From NCBI GenBank assembly GCA_946481625.1, contig CAMLOZ010000230.1, positions 1-6,227 of the forward strand: a stretch of DNA of 6,227 nt, read 5' to 3'. Shown here piece after piece: positions 1 through 6,227 of the stretch (positions are counted from its first letter, which is position 1; each line of letters starts with the position of its first letter). The translations under genes were made by a program, and so were the position numbers. Source of the stretch: an uncultured Haloferula sp. (GTDB lineage: Bacteria > Verrucomicrobiota > Verrucomicrobiae > Verrucomicrobiales > Akkermansiaceae). Under the pieces are notes generated by a model, which did not search any database, was not told the origin of the DNA, and saw only the letters and a program-made list of their open reading frames with translations.

Positions 1-1801
1 CATTGGCTCCGATCACCGGCGTGAAGATGTACTCGTAGATCCGTCGCCCTCCGGTGCCGTGGAATGGAACTTCACCGCGCACCGGCTGCTTGGTCGCGAT
101 CACTTGATCGATCTCGCGGTCGTGCATCTCCGCATGCCAAGGCTCGTAACCGAGTTCCAGACAGGTCTTCCCGAGATACTCTTCCGCGGTCTTTCCCCAG
201 GTCTCCAGCAAGGCCTCGTTCGCATAGGTGAAGCGATGCTGGAGGTCGAAGACATAGGCCAGATCGGGAGTCGCCGAGAGCAATCCTTCGTAGAGCCTGC
301 GCTTGCGCTGCGACTCCGCGGTGATGAGTGCGAGTTCCTCCGCGGACTCCCGCCGTTCGGTGATGTCCACGCAACTGCCGATGTAGCCGGTGTGACCGCC
401 CGCGGGATCCAGCAAGCGCAGGGCGTTCCCTTCTACCCAGCACACCGAGCCATCCGGCCTGAGGAAGCGGAACTCGGAGACGGACGAAGTATGGCCCCGC
501 ACCGCCTCGTCCCAGCCGTTGAGCACCCGCTCGCGGTCTTCGGGGTGAAGCGCCTTCGCCCAGCCTCCGCCGAGCGCCTCTTCCTCGCTCATCCCCGCCA
601 TCTCGCACCAGCTCCGGTTGACGAAAACGGCATCGCCATTCGCGGAAGAAAGAAATATGCCGACAGGCGCGTGAGCCGAGAGCGTGCGGAAGCGCTCCTC
701 GCTTTCACGCAGCAGCGCTTCGACCCGGGCCCGCTCGGTGATATCGACCGAGACGCCGCAGACGCCCACCGGGGAGCCATCCTCGCCAGGTAGCGGGAAC
801 TTCGAGGCAAGGAAACGACGGTCGCGGACGGACTCCTCCCACTGGACCGGGACGCCGTCCCGCATGACCTGGAGATCGTGGGCGCGCAGGATGTCGGCCA
901 GTTCCCGCGAGATCATCTCGTGGTCGGTCTTGCCTTCCACGCCTTCGGGATGCCCCAGAGCCTCGCAGGCGATCGGATTCGCGAGGGTATAGCGGCCCTC
1001 CGCATCCTTCGTGAAGATGGCTACCGGCGAATTCACCGCGAGGGTGCGGAAGCGCTGCTCGGTCGCCCGCAGCGCCGCTTCCGCCCGTTTCAACCCGGAG
1101 ATATCATTGAAGTAAAGATTGACGTATCCTTGCTGCACCAGCGGTGCGACCCGGACGTAATACGTGTGGCCGCCGGAGCAGAGTTCCACCGTCCGTTTCT
1201 CGCCGGTCTGCAATGCCGTGACCGCGAGATCGGCGAGGATGGCGGGCGCTTGCCCGCCGGGCCCGGATTCCAAGCTGGAGAGCAACTCGTCCGCCGCGGG
1301 ATTGCCGAAGGTCACTTGCCCCGCGGCATCCAGGCGCATGACCGGGGAGGGATTCTCGAACGGGAGGCGGCTCGCGAGTTCCCGCTCGAGCTCGGCTTCG
1401 CGCCGGGCCGTGATGTCGACCAGCATGTTGACTGCACCCGTCACCCGCCCGGTGGGGTCGCGGATCAATTCGGGATAAGGGATCACGTGACGGCGGGTGC
1501 CGTCGGCACGCTCGATCACGATTTCGCTTCCGGCCTCGGGCTTTCCGCCCCGCAAGGCCACCGCCATCGGACAGTCTTCCAGCGGCAAGGGTTTACCGTC
1601 CGGCAACAGGAGGCGGGCCGAGCCGCACCAGCGATCCCGACCAATCTCCGGCGAACGCCCCCACAGCTCCGCGGCGGCGGCGTTGAAAGACTGGAGATAC
1701 CCTTCCGGATCACAGGTGTAGATGGCCGCGGGAAGCGCTTGGATCAGGTCGGCGGACCGCAGGGACGTCTCGGAGGAATGGGGGTCACCTACCGGGGTCA
1801 T
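1..1801 (-). CDS. Multi-PAS sensor protein, N-terminal part (probable sensor histidine kinase), truncated by window edge
   Basis: The minus-strand frame starting with ATG at 1801 stays open for 600 codons to the left edge. It encodes five consecutive PAS modules at about residues 15-132, 143-236, 251-356, 371-482 and 501 to beyond 600. The first four end in the usual PAC-type closing motif: DITARREAE (D129), NDISGLKRAE (D233), DITERA (D353) and DITERR (D479). Modules 3 and 4 begin with matching linkers (EQRFRTL, EERFRTL). Module 5 reads LLSATPDLAYVFDLQHRFTY and later GTGGRRIYEYIFTPVIGAN, a PAS type I know mostly from sensor kinases. I see no signal peptide or membrane segment, so it probably senses in the cytoplasm. 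No LOV-type flavin motif is visible and the ligands are unknown. The start has a good ribosome site (GGAAGGG, 9 nt upstream). The output domain lies outside the window. HisKA/HATPase is most likely, but GGDEF/EAL is possible. The PAS call is near certain; the kinase call is inference. Confidence 0.9.
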   Translation of the reverse strand, partial: MTPVGDPHSSETSLRSADLIQALPAAIYTCDPEGYLQSFNAAAAELWGRSPEIGRDRWCGSARLLLPDGKPLPLEDCPMAVALRGGKPEAGSEIVIERADGTRRHVIPYPELIRDPTGRVTGAVNMLVDITARREAELERELASRLPFENPSPVMRLDAAGQVTFGNPAADELLSSLESGPGGQAPAILADLAVTALQTGEKRTVELCSGGHTYYVRVAPLVQQGYVNLYFNDISGLKRAEAALRATEQRFRTLAVNSPVAIFTKDAEGRYTLANPIACEALGHPEGVEGKTDHEMISRELADILRAHDLQVMRDGVPVQWEESVRDRRFLASKFPLPGEDGSPVGVCGVSVDITERARVEALLRESEERFRTLSAHAPVGIFLSSANGDAVFVNRSWCEMAGMSEEEALGGGWAKALHPEDRERVLNGWDEAVRGHTSSVSEFRFLRPDGSVCWVEGNALRLLDPAGGHTGYIGSCVDITERRESAEELALITAESQRKRRLYEGLLSATPDLAYVFDLQHRFTYANEALLETWGKTAEEYLGKTCLELGYEPWHAEMHDREIDQVIATKQPVRGEVPFHGTGGRRIYEYIFTPVIGAN

Positions 1802-1810
1802 GAAGTCATT

Positions 1811-1817
1811 CCCTTCC
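1811..1817 (-). promoter_or_regulatory. Ribosome binding site of the multi-PAS gene
   Basis: The minus strand reads GGAAGGG, 9 nt before the ATG at 1801. This fixes the start. A second ATG at 1809 is only 1 nt from the purine run and gives a three-codon frame (M-T-S-stop) that overlaps the true start codon. Confidence 0.65.
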
Positions 1818-1851
1818 AAACTGATAATCCAAGCAAGGGATTTACAACCCT

Positions 1852-1880
1852 GATATCTTGTAATGTCAGGAAATTGTCAG
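1852..1880 (-). promoter_or_regulatory. Possible promoter of the multi-PAS gene
   Basis: On the minus strand CTGACA (1880-1875, five of six matches to the -35 consensus) is followed by a 17-bp spacer and GATATC (1857-1852), a poor -10 box. It would give a leader of about 45 nt. The -35 box lies inside the second copy of the tandem repeat described at 1863-1891, so a protein bound there would affect this promoter. The weak -10 keeps confidence low. Confidence 0.25.
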
Positions 1881-1891
1881 GCTCCGTCAAA
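1863..1891. promoter_or_regulatory. Tandem 11-bp repeat, PHO-box-like operator candidate
   Basis: TGTCAGG occurs at 1864-1870 and again at 1875-1881, exactly 11 bp apart with an AT-rich 4-bp gap (AAAT). A third GTCA follows at 1886-1889, shifted by one base. Seven-bp direct repeats at an 11-bp period are the known geometry of PhoB boxes (CTGTCAT, 4 bp, CTGTCAY) and of some other OmpR-family regulators. The TGTCA core is shared; the GG after it departs from the PhoB consensus. The element lies 62 bp upstream of the multi-PAS start and about 60-75 bp upstream of the pfkB remnant start, so it could have served either side. Binding is inference from geometry alone. Confidence 0.35.
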
Positions 1892-1939
1892 TGCGATTTT
1901 CACATCACCCCACCCCTCATAAATTCGATCAACCCAAAA

Positions 1940-2110
1940 ATGAAACCTCTCGTCATCGGCATCGGTGAAATCCTCTGGGACATCCTCCCGTCCGACCCCC
2001 GCATGGGCGGAGCTCCCGCGGATTTCGCCTGTCACGCCCAAGCGCCCGGAGACGTAGGCGACTGTCGAGAAGGGATCCTTCCAGCCGGATCTTGCGAGCA
2101 TGTGAAAAGA
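1940..2110 (+). pseudogene. Remnant of a PfkB-family carbohydrate kinase (fructokinase-like), N-terminal fragment
   Basis: From ATG 1940 the frame reads MKPLVIGIGEILWDILPS, then RMGGAPADFACHAQAPGD. This is the N-terminal strand and sugar-binding loop of PfkB/ribokinase-type kinases, which phosphorylate fructose or related sugars with ATP in the cytoplasm. The usual Asn in the GGAPANFA loop is Asp here. After about 2053 the frame loses similarity and runs as unrelated residues to a stop at 2189-2191. In the frame one base earlier, 2065-2106 reads SRRDPSSRILRACE, which fits the next kinase segment (SRVGxDPxGRxIL), so a small deletion or frameshift is likely. Intact family members have about 290-330 residues, so the ATP site and catalytic Asp are missing altogether. 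The N-terminal homology is clear; the frameshift reading is inference. A short functional peptide is unlikely. Confidence 0.72.
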
Positions 2111-2224
2111 GCAGATTCCACAGGAACCGATCCCTATCGTGCAAAACCCCGGCACGAAGAGCCATTTACAATGTATATTCGTCAAAAATAGGTTACCCAA
2201 TAAACCGCGGACCACCTGCGGGCG

Positions 2225-2230
2225 TATAGT
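2225..2230 (+). promoter_or_regulatory. Possible -10 box for the pilin-like operon
   Basis: TATAGT matches the TATAAT consensus at five of six positions and lies about 10 bp before the large hairpin at 2240. Initiation here would give a leader of about 100 nt that starts with the hairpin. No good -35 box sits 16-18 bp upstream. TTTACA at 2165-2170 is -35-like, but at 17 bp it pairs only with the poor ATAGGT (2188-2193). The operon promoter probably lies in 2160-2240, but its exact place is uncertain. Confidence 0.25.
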
Positions 2231-2239
2231 TCATGTAAA

Positions 2240-2275
2240 CGCCGGGGCTGACTCTGTTTGGACCAGCCCTCGGCG
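2240..2275 (+). promoter_or_regulatory. GC-rich hairpin in the presumed 5' leader of the pilin-like gene
   Basis: CGCCGGGGCTG (2240-2250) pairs with CAGCCCTCGGCG (2264-2275) through 11 base pairs with a single bulged T at 2270 and a 13-nt loop. No U-run follows on either strand, so it is not a standard intrinsic terminator. The in-frame TTG at 2258 lies in the loop, which argues against that codon as the translation start. The structure could stabilise the transcript or act in attenuation. The pairing is visible; the role is inference. Confidence 0.45.
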
Positions 2276-2294
2276 GGGACCCCGACCCCTTCAA

Positions 2295-2310
2295 ATGAGC
2301 CCAAGCTCAT
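2295..2310 (+). promoter_or_regulatory. Small perfect hairpin overlapping an alternative start codon
   Basis: ATGAGC (2295-2300) and GCTCAT (2305-2310) form a perfect 6-bp stem with a CCAA loop. The 3' arm covers the first two bases of the in-frame ATG at 2309-2311. If translation began there, the stem would partly hide the start. It may simply be part of the structured leader before a start at 2339. A shorter inverted repeat, GATGT-N6-ACATC, lies at 2338-2353. Confidence 0.3.
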
Positions 2311-2338
2311 GGCAAACCCGAAAAAACCCATAGGTCCG

Positions 2339-5300
2339 ATGTACCCGAACATCCGTAGAAAACCCAAGCGCCAAGGATTCGCGCTCGTCATCACTCTCAG
2401 CCTGATGGTCCTCCTCACGATTCTGGCGGTGGGCCTGCTATCCTTGAGCGCCATCTCCTTGCGATCCACCACGGCCGCCGACGCGCGGGCCCAAGCCTAT
2501 GCCAACGCGCGCATGGCGGTGATCCTGGCGCTGGGCCAACTGCAGAAACACGCCGGGGACGACCGCCGGATCACCGCGGACGCCTCCATCTCGGCGCAGG
2601 CCGCGCAGCCGCACCTGGTGGGTGCCTACGATTCCTGGAGCCACAACTTCATCTCCCAGCCGGACAAATCGATCACGAGCAGCCAGTACACCACGCAAAA
2701 GAACACGGCGTTCCGCACCTGGCTGGCGTCGAGCCCGGACCCCGAAGCCCTGGCGTCGCGGGGCTGGGCGGAGACGGCTCCCGACTCCGAATGGATCCGG
2801 CTGTTCACGGAGGATCAAAACGGCTTCGACCTCAGCGCCCCTCCGATCGAAACGGAAGCCGGAGCGGTGGCATGGGCGGTATCCCAGGAGAACACCAAGG
2901 CGAAGATCAACGTGGCCGGTCCCGACGACTCGGACGACCTGCCTGTCAACGCGGTTCTGCAGGCCCAATTGCGGCCCTCGCTCAAATCCGCCGATTGCCT
3001 GAAGCACCCGACGGACGGCTGGAACCTCCGGTCGGGCAAGGTGCTCTCCATGAACCAGATCGGCTTGGATAGCGAATTGGCCGATTCCCGGGAAAGCGTG
3101 CAGACGGTTGCCAAGAGCTACACGGTGCATTCCCACGGACTGCTCACCGATGCGGTCCGGGGCGGACTGAAAGTGGACCTCAATCTCGGTTTCGAACTGA
3201 GCGACGGCCAGTTCTCGCAATCGAGCTGGAACGGCATCACGAACCCCTTCCGCGGCAACAAGGCGAAGGCGGGCTTCGCGGTGCCGACCTCCTTCGAGGG
3301 CCAGATGCCCCTCTTCCGGCCGCTCTCGAATACGGACAACCCGATCGTGACTGCCGTGGTTCCCTACGATGTGGCAACGGTCGCGGAGCGCTTCTATGGC
3401 GCGGGGGTGCCGACCTTCGACCACCTGCGCTCTTACTACCGCGTGGCCCACCATCTCTACGGCGGCAGCAATCCGCCGACGGTGGCCGAGCGTCCCGTGG
3501 ACCACATCGCCGCGAGGTTGACCGCCACGACCGGCGCCAAGCCCGCCCCGTCCCGTGCTCCCCGCGGCATCAAGTCCACCACCGGAATCAAGCCGGTGCT
3601 CAACCGGATGGTCTATCTGCTCAGCGCGGGTCTCACCGCCGACAACAAGCCGCTGCTGGTGATGACGCCGGTGATCTCGCTGTGGAACCCCTACAACACC
3701 GCCCTCGAAATCGAAGGCGCGGTGGCTTACCCGTGGATCGACGTCCCCTTCCACATCGAGTGGACCTTCAACCGCGGCGGCACGCCGACCGTGCTCGGAA
3801 CCGCGATGTCCCAGATCATGGGCAAACAGTTCCAGGCGCAGAACCACGGCCGCCAGGTCAATCCCTACTTCCTCTGCCAGATCTCCTCCGATGGATCGGG
3901 CGGTACCAGCAACCCGGTGCGCTTCGAACCCGGTGAGGTCCGGGTCTTCGCGCCGGCCACGCAGACCCCGGTGCAATTCGTCCGCGACAATGCCCTGGCG
4001 GCCAAAACCATCAAGATGCGGCCCGTGGACGACGTGGCTCAATTCACCACCAAGGGCGGCCTGATGGTGCCGATGAAAGCCCCCAACCAAGGCTTCGACT
4101 ACACCATGCAGAACGGTGACACCGCGAAGGTCGAGGTCCGCGAAAGCTCCGCTGGCACCTATCACTATTTCATGACCCTGGAGGACGCCACGCGGCTCAA
4201 GTCGAACATCGATGAGAATGCGCAGGGCGGACAGGCTACGGCGGACGTGCAGATGCTCAACTTCATCTCGACCGCGAACAAGGTGGTCTCGCCGGTGCAG
4301 AGCTTCTCCGCCTTGAAGGCGGGGATCGCTCCCTTCGGCGTGCTCGAGTCTTTCCACCGGACAGCCGTGGACAACGTGGGCAGCCAGCCGGTGGCGGACC
4401 TGGTTTACACGACCAACCCCCGCAATCCCTCGATCACCCACTTGCTGGCGACGGGAAGCTTCAAGGCCGCCCCGCACTACCAGACGACGCTGCGCGCCGC
4501 GACCTCCTTCAACGGGGCGATCCAGACCACTCCCGACGGCCGGAATTCCTTCTGGGGCAACTCCCATACCTCGGCGGGCCAATACATCCTGCCCTTCTTC
4601 GATCTCCCGCGGCAGCCGATGCTCTCGCTGGCGAACTTCCAGAACGCGGACCTCTCTTCCTCCCCCTACGGACCCGCGAACCAGTTCGCCAACAGCTGGG
4701 CATCCGCCTGGCTCGGACGCAACCGTGCCGCGACCCGCATCCAACCCTCCGGCGTCCAAGCTCCCGTGCCGGTCTATGACAGCAGCTTCCTGACGAACGA
4801 GGCGCTCTGGGACGGCTACTTCTTCAGCGGGGCCGCACCGCGCCTCACGCCCGGCTCGCGCCCGAACCTTGCCACTGCCTGGGACAATCCGGTGGCACAG
4901 GAGACCCGCAGCCTGAAAACCGTGCTCCAGGAGTTCGTCCAGGATCCGCTGAACAGGCCGCTGGGCAATCCGCGCATGCGCCTGTATCGGAACGGAGTCG
5001 ATGACGCGGATCTCGTGGAGGACCTTACCGATTCCGCCGGCTGCGTGAAGATCGCGGGGCACCTGATGGTGGACGGCGCCTTCAACGTGAATTCGACCGA
5101 CGTGGATGCCTGGGTGGCGTTGCTGTCGGCACTGCGCGGGGAGGAGTTCGAAACGGACGGCGGCAACGGCGGCTCGAGTTCGGAGGCGGCATTCCCGCGG
5201 TTCCGCAGCCCGATGGGGAACAAGAACAACGTCTGGAACGGTTTCCGGGCGCTCGACGACACCCAGCTCCGCACGCTGGCGGAGAACATCGTGGATCAAG

Positions 5301-5794
5301 TCCAGCGGCGGGGTCCTTTCCTCTCGCTGGCGGAGTTCGTGAACCGCCGGATCGAGACCACCGATCTGGGCCGCAGCGGCGCGATCCAATCGGCGATCGA
5401 CGCCGCAGGCTTCAACTCAAGCGCCAACCAGTCGTCCTTCCTGACCACAAGCTACCCGAACGATGCTCGCGGCCACATCGTGGCGAACACGGGCGTCGGG
5501 CTTCCCGGCTACCTGTCGCAGGCGGACGTGCTCCAGTCCTTGGCCCCGGTGATGACCTGCCGCTCGGACACCTTCACCATCCGCGGCTACGGCGAGGCGA
5601 AGGATCCGGATGGCAAGGTGCTCGCCCGTGCATGGTGCGAAGCCGTGGTGCAGCGGGTGCCGGACTTCGTCGATCCCGCGGATGAATCCTATTCCGCGAT
5701 TGCAGACTTGTCGCCGGTCAATCAAACCTTCGGACGCCGCTTCGAAATCGTTTCCTTCCGGCAGGTTCCGCGCCCGGAATTGCAACTCCAGTGA
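2339..5794 (+). CDS. Giant prepilin-like (GspK/PilX-type) protein, Verru_Chthon cassette protein A-like
   Basis: From ATG 2339 the product has 1151 residues. A 13-residue basic leader ends in RQG, followed by the hydrophobic helix FALVITLSLMVLLTILAVGL (14-33), so a prepilin peptidase would cut between G13 and F14. Mature position 5 is Ile, not Glu, as in GspK-type minor pseudopilins. The helix continues into a region with ANARMAVILALGQLQK (55-70). Landmarks further on are LWNPYN (448-453), DLPRQPMLSL (755-764), GAFNVNST (913-920), GPFLSLAEFVNRR (992-1004) and a C-terminal block with DTFTIRGYGEA (1077-1087) and ARAWCEAVVQRVPDFVDP (1096-1113). I recall these motifs from large verrucomicrobial proteins of the Verru_Chthon cassette A type. 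It is probably membrane-anchored with the bulk outside the cytoplasm, in a pilus- or type II secretion-like assembly; the exact role is unknown. Start choice: 2339 gives a short pilin-style leader, with AGG at 2332-2334. In-frame ATG 2309 (1161 aa) and TTG 2258 (1178 aa) add rare codons or fall in hairpins. A secreted-protein gene follows closely. Confidence 0.88.
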   Translation: MYPNIRRKPKRQGFALVITLSLMVLLTILAVGLLSLSAISLRSTTAADARAQAYANARMAVILALGQLQKHAGDDRRITADASISAQAAQPHLVGAYDSWSHNFISQPDKSITSSQYTTQKNTAFRTWLASSPDPEALASRGWAETAPDSEWIRLFTEDQNGFDLSAPPIETEAGAVAWAVSQENTKAKINVAGPDDSDDLPVNAVLQAQLRPSLKSADCLKHPTDGWNLRSGKVLSMNQIGLDSELADSRESVQTVAKSYTVHSHGLLTDAVRGGLKVDLNLGFELSDGQFSQSSWNGITNPFRGNKAKAGFAVPTSFEGQMPLFRPLSNTDNPIVTAVVPYDVATVAERFYGAGVPTFDHLRSYYRVAHHLYGGSNPPTVAERPVDHIAARLTATTGAKPAPSRAPRGIKSTTGIKPVLNRMVYLLSAGLTADNKPLLVMTPVISLWNPYNTALEIEGAVAYPWIDVPFHIEWTFNRGGTPTVLGTAMSQIMGKQFQAQNHGRQVNPYFLCQISSDGSGGTSNPVRFEPGEVRVFAPATQTPVQFVRDNALAAKTIKMRPVDDVAQFTTKGGLMVPMKAPNQGFDYTMQNGDTAKVEVRESSAGTYHYFMTLEDATRLKSNIDENAQGGQATADVQMLNFISTANKVVSPVQSFSALKAGIAPFGVLESFHRTAVDNVGSQPVADLVYTTNPRNPSITHLLATGSFKAAPHYQTTLRAATSFNGAIQTTPDGRNSFWGNSHTSAGQYILPFFDLPRQPMLSLANFQNADLSSSPYGPANQFANSWASAWLGRNRAATRIQPSGVQAPVPVYDSSFLTNEALWDGYFFSGAAPRLTPGSRPNLATAWDNPVAQETRSLKTVLQEFVQDPLNRPLGNPRMRLYRNGVDDADLVEDLTDSAGCVKIAGHLMVDGAFNVNSTDVDAWVALLSALRGEEFETDGGNGGSSSEAAFPRFRSPMGNKNNVWNGFRALDDTQLRTLAENIVDQVQRRGPFLSLAEFVNRRIETTDLGRSGAIQSAIDAAGFNSSANQSSFLTTSYPNDARGHIVANTGVGLPGYLSQADVLQSLAPVMTCRSDTFTIRGYGEAKDPDGKVLARAWCEAVVQRVPDFVDPADESYSAIADLSPVNQTFGRRFEIVSFRQVPRPELQLQ

Positions 5795-5820
5795 AGCGGC
5801 ACAAACCCGAAACTTTCTCC

Positions 5821-6227
5821 ATGACGCTCCACCGCCGCGCCCCTTTCGCCCTCGTCCTGCTCGCCTCCTTGTCCGCCATCGCCGCGCCCTTGTGCGCCGC
5901 CCCGCTACGATTCCTGCCGTGGGACGACATCACCGCGGCGAGGCCCTTCAGCCTGAAGAACGGCGAGCAGGTCATCGAGCTCAAGAACCTCCATCACCTC
6001 AAGCGGTCGGACGCCGTCAACGCCACCGTGGAACCGGCTCCCATGCTGCTGGCCATGGACCGGAAAAACGCCGAGGGCAACCCGGAGGCCGTTCCGATCA
6101 AGGTCCCGTCCGGCGTGCAAAACCCGCTGGTGCTGATCATTCCCGATCCCAAGCACCCCAGCGGCGTGAAGCCGTTCGTCATCGAGGACAATACCGATCG
6201 CTTCAAATGGGGCACGATCCGGATGCT
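5821..6227 (+). CDS. Uncharacterised secreted protein, N-terminal part, truncated by window edge
   Basis: The frame from ATG 5821 is open to the right edge (135 codons). Residues 1-27 form a typical signal peptide: basic start MTLHRR, hydrophobic core FALVLLASLSAIAAPL and probable signal peptidase I cleavage near CAA-PLRF. The only Cys (about residue 26) is preceded by P-L rather than a lipobox, so it is probably not a lipoprotein. The mature part has few obvious landmarks: LPWDDITAARPFSLKNG, a strand-rich stretch with NPLVLIIPDPKHP, then RFKWGTIRM at the edge. I do not recognise the family. It begins 26 bp after the large pilin-like gene on the same strand, so co-transcription is likely and an envelope partner role is plausible. 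An in-frame GTG at 5791 overlaps the previous stop (GTGA) and would add ten residues; neither start has a clear ribosome site. Confidence 0.75.
   Translation, partial: MTLHRRAPFALVLLASLSAIAAPLCAAPLRFLPWDDITAARPFSLKNGEQVIELKNLHHLKRSDAVNATVEPAPMLLAMDRKNAEGNPEAVPIKVPSGVQNPLVLIIPDPKHPSGVKPFVIEDNTDRFKWGTIRM

Larger units (their letters stand above)
1802..2338. other. Divergent intergenic region containing a gene relic and regulatory-looking elements
   Basis: This 537-bp stretch separates the two diverging transcription units. From left to right it holds the ribosome site of the multi-PAS gene, the 11-bp tandem repeat, an AT-richer stretch, the N-terminal relic of a PfkB kinase (1940 to about 2110), an AT-rich patch at about 2162-2205 and two hairpins at 2240-2310. 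Between about 2111 and 2160 I recognise nothing. Open frames crossing it on either strand are short or show no recognisable protein apart from the kinase relic. No tRNA, insertion sequence or CRISPR repeat is visible. Confidence 0.6.

Noticed and set aside
59..793. Plus-strand 244-codon open frame
   Set aside because: It lies opposite the PAS modules 4-5 coding strand. Its translation has no recognisable domain, while the opposite strand gives clear PAS motifs without a stop.
1798..1809. Three-codon upstream frame (M-T-S-stop) overlapping the multi-PAS start
   Set aside because: Its ATG is only 1 nt from the ribosome site, too close for efficient initiation, so it is probably chance.
1826..1842. 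Inverted repeat AATCC-N7-GGATT ahead of the multi-PAS gene
   Set aside because: A 5-bp stem with a 7-nt loop is weak and expected by chance; no U-run or conserved context supports a terminator or operator.
878..2191. Plus-strand 437-codon open frame
   Set aside because: Most of it is the shadow of PAS modules 1-3. Only the part from 1940 has meaning, as the kinase relic, and that has its own ATG; the fusion is accidental.
1877..2215. Minus-strand 112-codon open frame in the intergenic region
   Set aside because: It is antisense to the pfkB relic and shows no recognisable similarity; it would also end inside the operator region.
2338..2353. Inverted repeat GATGT-N6-ACATC at the chosen start of the giant gene
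   Set aside because: The arms are only 5 bp and partly dictated by coding sequence. It does not match a LexA or other operator pattern I know well enough to call.
2438..5389. Minus-strand 983-codon open frame opposite the giant gene
   Set aside because: It is striking in length, but its composition is rich in Arg, Gly, His and Val with no domain or motif. It is the usual antisense shadow of a high-GC gene, and the plus strand has the recognisable protein.

Overview
The window most likely comes from a high-GC member of the Verrucomicrobia, perhaps a Luteolibacter- or Haloferula-like organism. The basis is the very large prepilin-like protein in the centre. It carries motifs I associate with the verrucomicrobial 'Verru_Chthon cassette protein A' type, and the N-terminal of a secreted protein follows it closely. 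The taxonomic call is inference; no rRNA or other phylogenetic marker is present.

Layout. (1) Positions 1-1801, minus strand: the first 600 residues of a soluble multi-PAS sensor protein, with five PAS modules in a row. It runs off the left edge before any output domain is seen. No stop codon interrupts the frame. (2) Positions 1802-2338: a 537-bp divergent intergenic region. It holds a tandem 11-bp repeat resembling a PHO box or OmpR-family operator, a decayed N-terminal fragment of a PfkB-family sugar kinase, weak promoter-like boxes and two hairpins just ahead of the next gene. (3) Positions 2339-5794, plus strand: a protein of about 1151 residues with a type IV prepilin-like leader and helix but no Glu at mature position 5, as in GspK/PilX-type minor pseudopilins. 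(4) Positions 5821-6227, plus strand: the first 135 residues of an uncharacterised protein with a signal peptide, 26 bp after the previous stop and probably in the same operon.

How they fit together. The two plus-strand genes look like one envelope or pilus-like assembly unit: a membrane-anchored pseudopilin-like giant followed by an exported partner. The divergent PAS protein is probably the sensor half of a two-component or other signalling protein. Nothing in the sequence ties it functionally to the pilin-like operon, but it shares the upstream region. The pfkB remnant suggests that a kinase gene was lost by deletion between the two transcription units.
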